A program made the position numbers and the translations under genes. Source: an uncultured Lachnospiraceae bacterium (lineage in GTDB: Bacteria > Bacillota > Clostridia > Lachnospirales > Lachnospiraceae). From it: a stretch of DNA of 12,170 bases. The notes beneath the pieces are model-generated. The model saw nothing but the letters and a program-made list of their open reading frames with translations. It was not told the DNA's origin and ran no database searches. The stretch covers positions 340-12,509 of the forward strand of contig CAJTQG010000061.1 of NCBI GenBank assembly GCA_910578605.1. The letters run 5' to 3'. This document shows positions 5,944 through 12,111 of this stretch, in pieces (the first letter of the stretch is position 1; each line of letters starts with the position of its first letter).

Positions 5944-6744
5944 ATGACATTAGAGCATTTATGCAATTTATTAGAGATTCCCACAGAGGTAAAAGCAGAG
6001 ATACTCGGTTATAAAAATTCACAGAAAACGGTGATAACAGATGAACTGTTATGCCGATTAACAGAACGCAGTCATTGGGATGGGGCTATTCATGAAATCC
6101 AAGAAAAAATCGGCGACGACCCTTTTGGATTTTACATACTGTCAGAATTGCTGGACTGTGCCTGCATCACATACAAAAGGTATGAGAAAATGGGAATTGA
6201 CACTTCCATTTTTATTCAGACTATGAAATTTTGCACCCGTTTTTTATTAGAACACAAAAAAATCCATGGCTGTTATTCCTTTACTTGGGCATGGTGGTTT
6301 CCAAGGCAGCTTGCCTTGCAAGAATTTCGCATCGGTGCGTTAGAGTATGAATTTATAGAGAACCAGACAAAACAAATCTCGATTCACATACCGTCGGACG
6401 CATGTATCACCCCAAAAAATATTCACGCTTCCTTCTTAGAATACAAAAGCTTCCTGCACACTCATTTTCCAGAATGGGAAAATGCTCCTTGGCACTGTGA
6501 ATCATGGATGTTATCTCCTGCATTAAAACAATTGCTGCCCCAGACATCCAATATATTGTACTTCCAGAGCTTATTTGAAGTAGAGAGTGTGGACTATGAA
6601 AGCATGGCAGTGTTAGATTGGGTTTATCCAGGAGAAAAAGGAGCCTTGAAGGAACTATCTGAAAACACATCGCTGCAGCGAAATATGAAGCAATTCCTCT
6701 TGGACGGAAAAAGGGTAGGGTGGGCAAAAGGTAAAGTGAGATAA
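5944..6744 (+). CDS. Acyltransferase-like protein (NAT_N plus GNAT_C domains)
   Basis: A 266-residue soluble protein with GGAGG 9 nt before the ATG. The N-terminal half (about 1-120) is helical with GDDPFGFYILSELLD and ends FTWAWWFPRQLALQEFRIG. The C-terminal part (about 123-264) has IHIPSDACITP, FPEWENAPWHCESWMLSPAL and SNILYFQSLFEV, then a C-terminal LLDGKRVGWAKG. This pattern matches the Firmicutes 'acyltransferase domain-containing' proteins made of NAT_N (PF18082) and GNAT_C (PF18164), which relate structurally to N-acyltransferases; no member's substrate is known to me. The family name is from memory of these motifs. No signal peptide or membrane segment. It has its own promoter, and its 3' end converges on thiE with only 29 bp between and no clear terminator. 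An acylation role is inferred. Confidence 0.8.
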   Translation: MTLEHLCNLLEIPTEVKAEILGYKNSQKTVITDELLCRLTERSHWDGAIHEIQEKIGDDPFGFYILSELLDCACITYKRYEKMGIDTSIFIQTMKFCTRFLLEHKKIHGCYSFTWAWWFPRQLALQEFRIGALEYEFIENQTKQISIHIPSDACITPKNIHASFLEYKSFLHTHFPEWENAPWHCESWMLSPALKQLLPQTSNILYFQSLFEVESVDYESMAVLDWVYPGEKGALKELSENTSLQRNMKQFLLDGKRVGWAKGKVR

Positions 6745-6773
6745 CCCTGACATTCCCTTTCCAAAGCTTACTT

Positions 6774-7340
6774 TTAAAGCTGCATATATTCCGACATTTT
6801 ACATACGCCCCTAGCTCCGGCTTCTATGGCAAGGCTTTCATTTTCTCTCTTGATTCCCCCTATGGCATACACAGGTATATTTACCTCTGCACATATTTTG
6901 CGAAGAAAGGAAAGCCCTCTTGCCGGAACGCCTCTCTTACAGTCCGTCTCAAAAATATGTCCTGCTATCACGTAAGCTCCCCCCTGCTGCTCCACATACC
7001 TTGCCTCCTCCACAGAGTGAACCGACACGCCCACCATAGAAAAGCAAGTGCATTCCTTCTGTCTTTCTACAAACATGGGATACGGAAGATGTATATTTTC
7101 ACAGCCCAGCTCCAGTGCTGCCTGTATATAGGTGTTCACCCCAAAGGAGATGCCACATTCCCTGCAGCTTTTCATTACCTTTTCCGCCAGCCTTTTGTAT
7201 TCCTTCTCCTCTAAATCCTTCTCCCGCAAAATGAACAAATCGGGAATTTCTCCTGAGCGGCCTATCCTCTTTACCTGCTCCCACAAAGGTATATCAGTCA
7301 AACCTCTGTTTGAGATGGCTATACGCTTATACAAACACAT
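6774..7340 (-). CDS. thiE: Thiamine phosphate synthase / TenI-like protein
   Basis: A 188-residue TIM-barrel protein of the ThiE/TenI family, which joins hydroxymethylpyrimidine diphosphate to thiazole phosphate (ThiE) or aromatises the thiazole (TenI). Marks are IAISNRGL (7-14), FILREKDLEEKEY (36-48), IHLPY (83-87), GVSVHSVEEA (104-113), AGHIFETDCKRGVPARGL (126-143), YAIGGI (158-163) and a phosphate-binding GARGVCKMS end. The clostridial HIFETDCK version is common in these operons, but because ThiE and TenI are hard to separate I am surer of the family than of the reaction. It is the last gene of the operon: its ATG overlaps the thiH stop by 14 nt (translational coupling), and an in-frame TGA sits two codons before that ATG, so this is the first possible start. 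Length is slightly short for ThiE. Confidence 0.85.
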   Translation of the reverse strand: MCLYKRIAISNRGLTDIPLWEQVKRIGRSGEIPDLFILREKDLEEKEYKRLAEKVMKSCRECGISFGVNTYIQAALELGCENIHLPYPMFVERQKECTCFSMVGVSVHSVEEARYVEQQGGAYVIAGHIFETDCKRGVPARGLSFLRKICAEVNIPVYAIGGIKRENESLAIEAGARGVCKMSEYMQL

Positions 7341-8478
7341 AATCGTTCATAACCGGCTGCAAACCTCTCTCCTTGATGGCAGCTACTACCTCCTCCACAT
7401 TTCTGCCATCGGAGATTTCAAACTGGTCGTCTCCCTTCTCCTCTTCTTCCCCGTGTCCGCCGATTCCAGTGCTGACTCCTGCAGAAATTTTCGTGGCGGC
7501 CAAACCAATCACATTATCCCGAAATCCTGCCCGCTCTCTGGTGGAAATGGTCATTCCCGCAAAAGGCATAAATATACGGTATGCGCACATAATCTGCAGC
7601 AGCTGCTTTTCATGGACATCCTTTGGATTGATTTTATCATTATTGATAATAGGCCGAAGTCTAGGACAGGAAAAGGAAATCTCCGCATGGGGATATTTTC
7701 TTTGAATGAGATAGGCATGGATTCCCGTGGCAAAGGCATCCTTTCTAAAATCATCCAATCCAAGAAGCGCAGCAAAGGCAACGCCCCGCATTCCTCCCAT
7801 CAATGCCCTCTCCTGTGCATTGATTCTGTAAGGGAAGCATCTTTTATGGCCCGCCAAGTGCAGTGTCTCATATTTGTCGGAATTGTATGTCTCCTGAAAC
7901 ACCGTCACATAATCTGCACCGCACTGACGCAAATAGGCGTACTCATCGCTGTTCATAGGATATACTTCGATTCCTACATTTTTAAAATACTGATGGGCAA
8001 TTTTACATGCCTGCCCAATATATTTTACATCGGACATTTTTCTGCTCTCACCTGTCAAAATAAGAATTTCCTCCAGACCAGACTTGGCGATTGCCTCCAT
8101 CTCCCTCTCCATTTCCTGTGTATCCAGTTTCGCCCGCTTAATCTTATTCTGACAGTTAAAACCACAATATACACACAAATTCTCACAGTAATTAGAAATG
8201 TAAATAGGGGTAAATAAGTATACGGAATTTCCAAAATGCTTTCTTGTCTCCAGTGTTGCTTTCCTTGCCATCTCCTCTATATAATCCTGGGCTGCAGGGG
8301 AGAGCAGCGCCCCAAAATCCTCAATGCTGCAGCTATCATGACTCAGGGCAGCTTCCACATCCTGCCTTGTATATTTGCTGTAATCATAGCCCTCCATCGC
8401 TTCTATTACTTGTTCCATTACTGTGGAATCAATCTGTTCCATTTCCTCCAGGTATTCCATATGACTTACTTGTTCCAT
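7327..8478 (-). CDS. thiH: 2-iminoacetate synthase ThiH (radical SAM)
   Basis: ThiH cleaves tyrosine to 2-iminoacetate (dehydroglycine) and p-cresol with a 4Fe-4S cluster and S-adenosylmethionine, supplying the C2-N unit of the thiazole without oxygen. The cluster motif ISNYCENLCVYCGFNC gives Cys98, Cys102 and Cys105. Other marks are HFGNSVYLFTPIY before it, ILILTGESR, DYVTVFQETYNSDKY, GMRGVAFAALLG, SCPRLRPI and the AATKISAGVSTGIG near the end, with the usual LQPVMNDYVFV tail. The frame is open from 8532, but the first ATG there has no ribosome site. AGGGAGG (8487-8493) lies 8 nt before the ATG at 8478, giving 383 residues, normal for Firmicutes ThiH. It follows thiG and overlaps thiE by 14 nt. 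Confidence 0.95.
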   Translation of the reverse strand: MEQVSHMEYLEEMEQIDSTVMEQVIEAMEGYDYSKYTRQDVEAALSHDSCSIEDFGALLSPAAQDYIEEMARKATLETRKHFGNSVYLFTPIYISNYCENLCVYCGFNCQNKIKRAKLDTQEMEREMEAIAKSGLEEILILTGESRKMSDVKYIGQACKIAHQYFKNVGIEVYPMNSDEYAYLRQCGADYVTVFQETYNSDKYETLHLAGHKRCFPYRINAQERALMGGMRGVAFAALLGLDDFRKDAFATGIHAYLIQRKYPHAEISFSCPRLRPIINNDKINPKDVHEKQLLQIMCAYRIFMPFAGMTISTRERAGFRDNVIGLAATKISAGVSTGIGGHGEEEEKGDDQFEISDGRNVEEVVAAIKERGLQPVMNDYVFV

Positions 8479-8486
8479 AAATGAAG

Positions 8487-8493
8487 CCTCCCT
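8487..8493 (-). promoter_or_regulatory. Ribosome binding site that sets the thiH start
   Basis: AGGGAGG on the minus strand, 8 nt before the ATG at 8478. No such site precedes the ATG at 8532, so the first 18 codons of the longer frame are probably not translated as ThiH. Confidence 0.7.
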
Positions 8494-8561
8494 TTCAAAA
8501 TTTGAATGCCATTTATCCCATTCAATTAACAACTGAAATGCTTTGTCTAAATCAATCTAAA

Positions 8562-9365
8562 CTATTCATTTAAAAATCCGGTAAGAGGGGAGGATGCGCT
8601 CCCTCCCTGGGTCAGCACTCTTCCCATTCCTGCCAGATAGGCGCTTCTGCCCGCCTCTATTGCTTTTTTAAACGCCTGGGCCATAGCTGGTATATTTCCC
8701 GCTGTGGCAATAGCTGTATTGGCCATCACCGCCGCCGCCCCCATCTCCATAGCCTCACATGCCTGGGAAGGACAGCCAATACCGGCATCCACTATAATGG
8801 GCAAATCAATCTCATCAATTAAAATCTGAATAAATTCTCTTGTACATAAGCCTTTGTTGGAACCAATGGGAGCCGCCAAAGGCATAATGGTGGCTGCACC
8901 TGCATTCGCCAAATCTCTGGCAGCATTTAAGTCAGGATACATATAGGGCATCACCACAAATCCCTCTTTTGCCAAAATCTCTGTGGCTTTAATGGTTTCA
9001 TAATTATCCGGCAGCAAATATTTGGAATCCCGAATTACCTCTATCTTAACAAAATCTCCACATCCTAGTTCTCTAGAAAGCCTGGCAATCCTCACTGCCT
9101 CCTTGGCATCCCTTGCCCCTGATGTATTGGGAAGCAAGGTAATTCCCTCCGGGATAAAATCCAATATATTTGCCTCCCCGTCACTGTTGGCGCGCCGCAG
9201 TGCCAAAGTGATAATCTGTGCACCCGCCTGCTTGATTGCCGCCTGAATCAATTCCACATTATATTTTCCTGAGCCTAATATAAACCTTGAGGAAAATTCA
9301 TGTCCCCCAATCACCAGCAAATCTTTATCCTTCTTATCCTGATTTTCTTTATTTTCACTAAACAT
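8562..9365 (-). CDS. thiG: Thiazole synthase ThiG
   Basis: ThiG condenses 1-deoxyxylulose 5-phosphate, the 2-iminoacetate from ThiH and the sulfur of ThiS thiocarboxylate into thiazole phosphate. Marks in a TIM barrel: VIGGHEFSSRFILGSGKY (start of the family core), TLALRRAN, LLPNTSGARDAKEAVRIARL, DFVKIEVIRD with the Schiff-base lysine (Lys107 from the start chosen here), VMPYMYPDLNAARDL, GAATIMPLAAPIGSNKG, IIVDAGIGCPSQACEAMEMG and AVMANTAIATAGNI. The frame continues up to an ATG at 9413, but AAGGAG lies 7 nt before the ATG at 9365 and nothing precedes the upper one, so I take 267 residues, a few more than the family norm because of a Lys/Asp/Glu-rich N-terminal extension. A 218-nt gap with repeats separates it from thiF; 83 nt separate it from thiH. 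Confidence 0.95.
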   Translation of the reverse strand: MFSENKENQDKKDKDLLVIGGHEFSSRFILGSGKYNVELIQAAIKQAGAQIITLALRRANSDGEANILDFIPEGITLLPNTSGARDAKEAVRIARLSRELGCGDFVKIEVIRDSKYLLPDNYETIKATEILAKEGFVVMPYMYPDLNAARDLANAGAATIMPLAAPIGSNKGLCTREFIQILIDEIDLPIIVDAGIGCPSQACEAMEMGAAAVMANTAIATAGNIPAMAQAFKKAIEAGRSAYLAGMGRVLTQGGSASSPLTGFLNE

Positions 9366-9372
9366 ATTTCTG

Positions 9373-9378
9373 CTCCTT
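9373..9378 (-). promoter_or_regulatory. Ribosome binding site that sets the thiG start
   Basis: AAGGAG on the minus strand, 7 nt before the ATG at 9365. The in-frame ATG at 9413 is preceded only by an A-rich run, so the shorter protein is favoured. Confidence 0.7.
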
Positions 9379-9420
9379 ATCTGTTTTTCATTTCTATATT
9401 TTCTTAACTCCATGTTTTTT

Positions 9421-9472
9421 TACTTCATATTTTTACTTCATATTTTTGCTTCATATTTTTTTAACTTCACAT
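9421..9472. repeat. 13-bp tandem repeat between thiF and thiG
   Basis: The unit TACTTCATATTTT occurs at 9421-9433 and 9434-9446, again with one change at 9447-9459, and a degenerate fourth copy (AACTTCACATAT) follows. Read in the operon direction each unit contains ATATGAAG. The whole 9414-9562 spacer is AT-rich, with no gene apart from the minigene at 9545-9565. Slipped-strand expansion is the likely origin. Confidence 0.75.
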
Positions 9473-9544
9473 ATCCTTTTTTATTCATTTATTTATTTTC
9501 ATTATTAAACTGTTTTTCCATTTTTCTGTTTCTATATATCTATA

Positions 9545-9565
9545 TCATAAAGGTTCATCTGCCAT
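9545..9565 (-). other. Six-codon minigene with a very strong ribosome site
   Basis: On the minus strand GAGGGAGGGGG (9568-9578) stands 2-3 nt before an ATG (9563-9565) that reads MADEPL and stops at 9545-9547, 19 nt after the thiF stop. It could be the old start of thiG, cut off when the AT-rich repeats entered (many ThiG begin with a short lead into LVIGG), or a ribosome-loading site that keeps the operon mRNA covered. Both are guesses; the site and the frame are seen. Confidence 0.25.
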
Positions 9566-9583
9566 AACCCCCTCCCTCATTGC

Positions 9584-10252
9584 CTACACATTCTCCAGCC
9601 CTAATACCAATCTTACAATCATATTCGCCTGATGTCCTGCGCATATACCCACTCTTCCTGCCATAAGCCCAATCCCGTCATAGGCGTCATTCTCACCATC
9701 CCCGCACAAATATAAGTTTTTCATTACCCGATTGGTCTTGATTTTATTGCTGCTGTCATAGCCTGCCATGCCAGAGCCCGCCACAATTTTAATTTCAGGT
9801 TTATTTTCTAATAAAGTATTGACAAGCATTGCTTTATATTCCGGATTGTCCATAGCTTCACACACAATCCCATACCCATCCAATAGAGAGAGTATATTTT
9901 CTTGCGTCACCTTTATCGTATCATATGAAATATCCAAATAGGGATTGATTTCCATTAAATGTTCTTTTAAGGCAATGGTCTTATATTTCCCCAAATCAGC
10001 AATCTTATATGCCTGCCTGTTTAAATTCGTAGCATCCACCTTGTCAAAATCAATTAAATGAATATGCCCTACACCGCTTCTTGCCAGCATAATGGCAATA
10101 TGAGAACCTAAGCCTCCAAGCCCTACTATCACTATAGATGCCCTGTTTAATTTTCTGTGAATCTCAGGGGAAAAACGGGCGTCCATGGCTCTGTCCAGCT
10201 CCTCTTTTGAAATGTTCTCCCTATTAGAAGTCTCTTCCATCTGTCCTAACAC
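9584..10252 (-). CDS. thiF: ThiS adenylyltransferase ThiF
   Basis: An E1-like enzyme that uses ATP to adenylate the C-terminal glycine of ThiS so that sulfur can be transferred. Marks are IVIVGLGGLGSHIAIMLARS (40-59, the nucleotide-binding loop), LIDFDKVDATNLNRQAY (66-82), KVTQENI, VCEAMDNPEYKAML (130-143), VAGSGMAGY and the C-terminal LMAGRVGICAGHQANMIVRL. At 222 residues it is the short clostridial form; I see no paired CxxC zinc motifs. The start is a GTG whose first bases overlap the last codons and stop of thiS (7 nt), with AGGAGG 6 nt before it; the ATG four codons in is the alternative but lies farther from the ribosome site. Tight overlap with thiS fits the two proteins acting as a pair. 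Confidence 0.93.
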   Translation of the reverse strand: MLGQMEETSNRENISKEELDRAMDARFSPEIHRKLNRASIVIVGLGGLGSHIAIMLARSGVGHIHLIDFDKVDATNLNRQAYKIADLGKYKTIALKEHLMEINPYLDISYDTIKVTQENILSLLDGYGIVCEAMDNPEYKAMLVNTLLENKPEIKIVAGSGMAGYDSSNKIKTNRVMKNLYLCGDGENDAYDGIGLMAGRVGICAGHQANMIVRLVLGLENV

Positions 10253-10449
10253 TGTCCTCCTCCTACAAAATGCACAACCTCCAGCTTATCACCCTGCTGC
10301 AGTATTGTGTCCCCATATTGTGCTTTTGGCAATATTTCTCCATTCAGCTCCACTGCAATGCGGGCAATGTGAAATCCCTCCTCCTCCAAAAATGCCCCCA
10401 CACTCTTATCCTGTGTATATTCCATCTGCTTTCCATTCAAATATACCAT
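10246..10449 (-). CDS. thiS: Sulfur carrier protein ThiS with a two-residue extension
   Basis: A 67-residue ubiquitin-like protein that carries sulfur as a C-terminal thiocarboxylate for ThiG. It starts MVYLNGKQMEY, has GFHIARIAVELNGEILPKAQ (25-44) and ends GDKLEVVHFVGGGQC. Functional ThiS ends in free Gly-Gly; here Gln-Cys follow the glycines before the stop, so either the two residues are trimmed or the last glycines are not used in the usual way. AAGG/GGTG lies 5-9 nt before the ATG. It is the first gene of the operon, overlapping thiF by 7 nt, preceded by a leader of about 213 nt. Confidence 0.93.
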   Translation of the reverse strand: MVYLNGKQMEYTQDKSVGAFLEEEGFHIARIAVELNGEILPKAQYGDTILQQGDKLEVVHFVGGGQC

Positions 10450-10492
10450 ATGTCACCTTCCCTTTCTCATTGCCAATATTCTATATAGCTGT

Positions 10493-10591
10493 TTAGCCAG
10501 AAGGCCCAATTGTTACTTTATCTATGCCTCCCATTTTCTGCCTTGCCGCAACTAATTTTGCCAGAGGAAATCTATTCCATCCCCTATACAT
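10493..10591 (-). CDS. 32-codon ORF in the thi leader, unrecognised
   Basis: Within the thi leader the minus strand has an ATG-started frame reading MYRGWNRFPLAKLVAARQKM and ending GGIDKVTIGPSG, then TAA at 10493-10495, 43 nt before thiS. It looks protein-like (Lys/Arg-rich helix, then a Gly-rich end), but there is no ribosome site before its ATG, which directly follows the leader hairpin. It may be the stump of a lost gene or a leader peptide. I do not recognise it. Confidence 0.25.
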   Translation of the reverse strand: MYRGWNRFPLAKLVAARQKMGGIDKVTIGPSG

Positions 10592-10650
10592 AAAAGGTCA
10601 CGCGAAGAAAGCTACACCCAAGGTGGTGTACCCCTTCGCATGACCTTTGC
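10592..10650 (-). promoter_or_regulatory. Long leader hairpin of the thi operon, possible attenuator or terminator
   Basis: On the minus strand AAAGGTCATGCGAAG pairs with CTTCGCGTGACCTTT (15 bp, one U-G pair). An internal loop (GGGT against AGCTTT) follows, and the top is ACACC-ACCTT-GGGTGT. Only four T follow, so it is a poor stand-alone terminator. It begins about 15 nt after the predicted start of the thi transcript, so every thi mRNA should carry it. It could protect the 5' end, act as an attenuator, or be the terminator of the AI-2E gene upstream. No TPP-riboswitch core motifs (CUGAGA, GCGxAGGGA) are seen in the leader. Confidence 0.6.
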
Positions 10651-10652
10651 CG

Positions 10653-10697
10653 TCAAACTCTGTGTAATAACATACTATAGATTTACCGTTCTGTCAA
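10653..10697 (-). promoter_or_regulatory. Promoter of the thi operon, copy 2 of the duplicated promoter/operator
   Basis: On the minus strand TTGACA (10692-10697) and TATGTT (10669-10674) are 17 nt apart; the start is near 10662. The block shares CTATAGTAT and TATTACACAGAGTTT with the symporter promoter at 5761-5805. The -35 hexamer contains the TGA stop of the AI-2E gene (10694-10696). Confidence 0.7.
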
Positions 10698-11809
10698 GAC
10701 CGCTGTCCTTCCCTCCTGTGTACATCCTCCTTAATCAAGGTGTACAGCAGAGCCGCAAAGGGTATCCCTAAAAACATTCCAGCCACACCAGATATTTTAC
10801 CTCCTACTATTATAGCGGCAAATATCCATATAGACGGAAGTCCTACAGCGCTTCCAACCACATGGGGATAGATTAACTTATTGTCTATCTGCTGTATCAC
10901 CAAAAATAATACTAAAAACGTCACAGCGCCAACTGGTGATTCTATAAACAAAAGAAACATTCCAACAATACAACCGATAAATGCTCCCACTACCGGCACC
11001 AAAGCCGTTACCGCCACAATCACTCCAATTAAAACAGGGTAGGACAATCGGAATATCAACATAACCAATGTCATCATCATTCCTAAGATAATAGCATCCA
11101 CACATTGACCGGAGATAAAGCCCGCATATACTTGATTTGTCATTTTTGCCAGGTGCAGTACCTTTTCACCCATTTTGCGGGGTAAGTAAACTTTTATCAG
11201 GCGAACTGCCTGGCTGGCCAACTCCTCTTTTCTCATTAACAGATAAAACGCAAAGAAAAAGCCAATTCCAAAATCCGCCAAAACAGTAATAAAATTAGTT
11301 ACAAAGCTTCCGCCCTTTCTAATTGCCGCCATCACCGATTGATTTTCAATCAAGCCAACCATCTGTTCCAGCATGTCCCCGCTTATCTTAATATCCTTTA
11401 TTTTTTCTATTGCATTTTCCGGCACTCCTAAGTGCCGCTCTCCAAATTCCAAAGCCTGCTCCATCAAAACAGGCACTCTTTCTCCCAACTGGCGTGTGCT
11501 GTTCACCACCTCTGGCACAAGACACATACAAAGTATGGTGATTATCCCCACCAGCAGTACAATGGAAACGGTGATGGACACACCGCGCTTCACGGCTCTA
11601 TTGTTCCAAAGCTTGCCCTTCATTCCTTTTTCCAAAAAATTCACAATCAAATTCAGCACAAATGCCACCATACATCCATAAATCAAGGGGGCAGCGGCAG
11701 AGTATATCATTCCCAGTATGCGCCTGACTAAATCCAATTTCATCACAATGCAATAGAATAAAACAATCAAAAACAATCCTCGTATCAAATCCTTTGTTTT
11801 CTTTTCCAA
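10694..11809 (-). CDS. AI-2E family (PF01594) membrane transporter
   Basis: An inner-membrane protein of about 371 residues of the AI-2E/PerM-type family, whose members export or move small molecules; some act in autoinducer-2 or sporulation-related export, and others are Na+/H+ antiporter-like. Visible are two N-terminal segments (LIRGLFLIVLFYCIV, IYSAAAPLIYGCMVAFVLNL), a third (VSITVSIVLLVGIITILCM), then a soluble helical part (about 110-180), then the conserved C-terminal half with FGIGFFFAFYLLMRKEEL, GFISGQCVDAIILGMMM, GVIVAVTALVPVVGAFIG, VIQQIDNKLIYPHVVGSAVG and GMFLGIPFAALLY. The frame opens with TTG at 11830 without a ribosome site. AAGGAG touches the ATG at 11818 (too close) and sits 9 nt before the TTG at 11809, the start chosen here. 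Its TGA lies inside the thi -35 box. The substrate is unknown. Confidence 0.85.
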   Translation of the reverse strand: MEKKTKDLIRGLFLIVLFYCIVMKLDLVRRILGMIYSAAAPLIYGCMVAFVLNLIVNFLEKGMKGKLWNNRAVKRGVSITVSIVLLVGIITILCMCLVPEVVNSTRQLGERVPVLMEQALEFGERHLGVPENAIEKIKDIKISGDMLEQMVGLIENQSVMAAIRKGGSFVTNFITVLADFGIGFFFAFYLLMRKEELASQAVRLIKVYLPRKMGEKVLHLAKMTNQVYAGFISGQCVDAIILGMMMTLVMLIFRLSYPVLIGVIVAVTALVPVVGAFIGCIVGMFLLFIESPVGAVTFLVLFLVIQQIDNKLIYPHVVGSAVGLPSIWIFAAIIVGGKISGVAGMFLGIPFAALLYTLIKEDVHRREGQRS

Positions 11810-11843
11810 GCCATCCATCTCCTTTTCCAAGTGTATTGACTCA

Positions 11844-11871
11844 ATTATTATTCTCTATTTACCTTTTTCAA
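11844..11871 (-). promoter_or_regulatory. Weak candidate promoter of the AI-2E gene
   Basis: On the minus strand TTGAAA (11866-11871) and AATAAT (11844-11849) are 16 nt apart, placing the start near 11838, only about 30 nt before the coding frame. The -10 is poor in an AT-rich setting. Confidence 0.3.
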
Positions 11872-11907
11872 TATAACACGACTAGAAAGAGAATACCAGA
11901 AAATTTT

Positions 11908-12054
11908 TATCAAAAATCTTACACTTTGAAATTCCAGCAGCAGATTGTGGATTTGTACAATACCAGCGTAATCTGCTATCCCAAATCAGTACGTAAATAT
12001 GACGTAAATTGCAACAAACTCAGTAACTGAACTGAACAAACTAAAAAAGGAAAA
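11908..12054 (+). pseudogene. IS3-type transposase OrfA fragment
   Basis: The plus-strand frame ending with TGA at 12028-12030 reads KSYTLKFQQQIVDLYN, then SVRKYDVNCNKLSN; past the stop the same frame goes on TEQTKKGKY. This is the helix-turn-helix start of IS3/IS150 OrfA transposases, which read approximately KxQIVDLYxSGKSxxELSxEYGVSxxTLSNW(V/L)KQY. The conserved Trp codon after LSN has become the stop. There is no start codon or ribosome site of its own; only about 45 codons of some 100 remain, and no terminal repeats are visible. It is a dead relic lying directly upstream of the riboswitch promoter. Confidence 0.6.
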
Positions 12055-12056
12055 TA

Positions 12057-12085
12057 TTGACAGATTTTGTATGCAGCTATATAAT
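12057..12085 (+). promoter_or_regulatory. Consensus promoter driving the riboswitch transcript
   Basis: TTGACA (12057-12062) and TATAAT (12080-12085) are perfect sigma-A boxes 17 nt apart. The start would be near 12092, some 20 nt before the riboswitch core. Confidence 0.85.
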
Positions 12086-12111
12086 GAAAAACATAAATCG
12101 TGCAATGGATA

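Noticed and set aside
6745..6773. Terminator between the acyltransferase-like gene and thiE
   Set aside because: Only a 5-bp AGCTT/AAGCT match with no useful T-run is present; the convergent genes seem to lack a clear intrinsic terminator here.
7132..8217. Plus-strand ORF of 361 codons opposite thiH and thiE
   Set aside because: It is antisense to two well-recognised genes, has no ribosome site, and its composition (Cys/His/Phe/Ile rich) is that of a mirror frame.
9414..9480. CRISPR-like array
   Set aside because: The units are 13 bp, directly adjacent and AT-rich, with no spacers; a simple tandem repeat explains them.
10450..10697. TPP riboswitch before thiS
   Set aside because: Expected by habit, but the conserved aptamer segments are not present on the minus strand; the leader is kept as an unassigned structured RNA.
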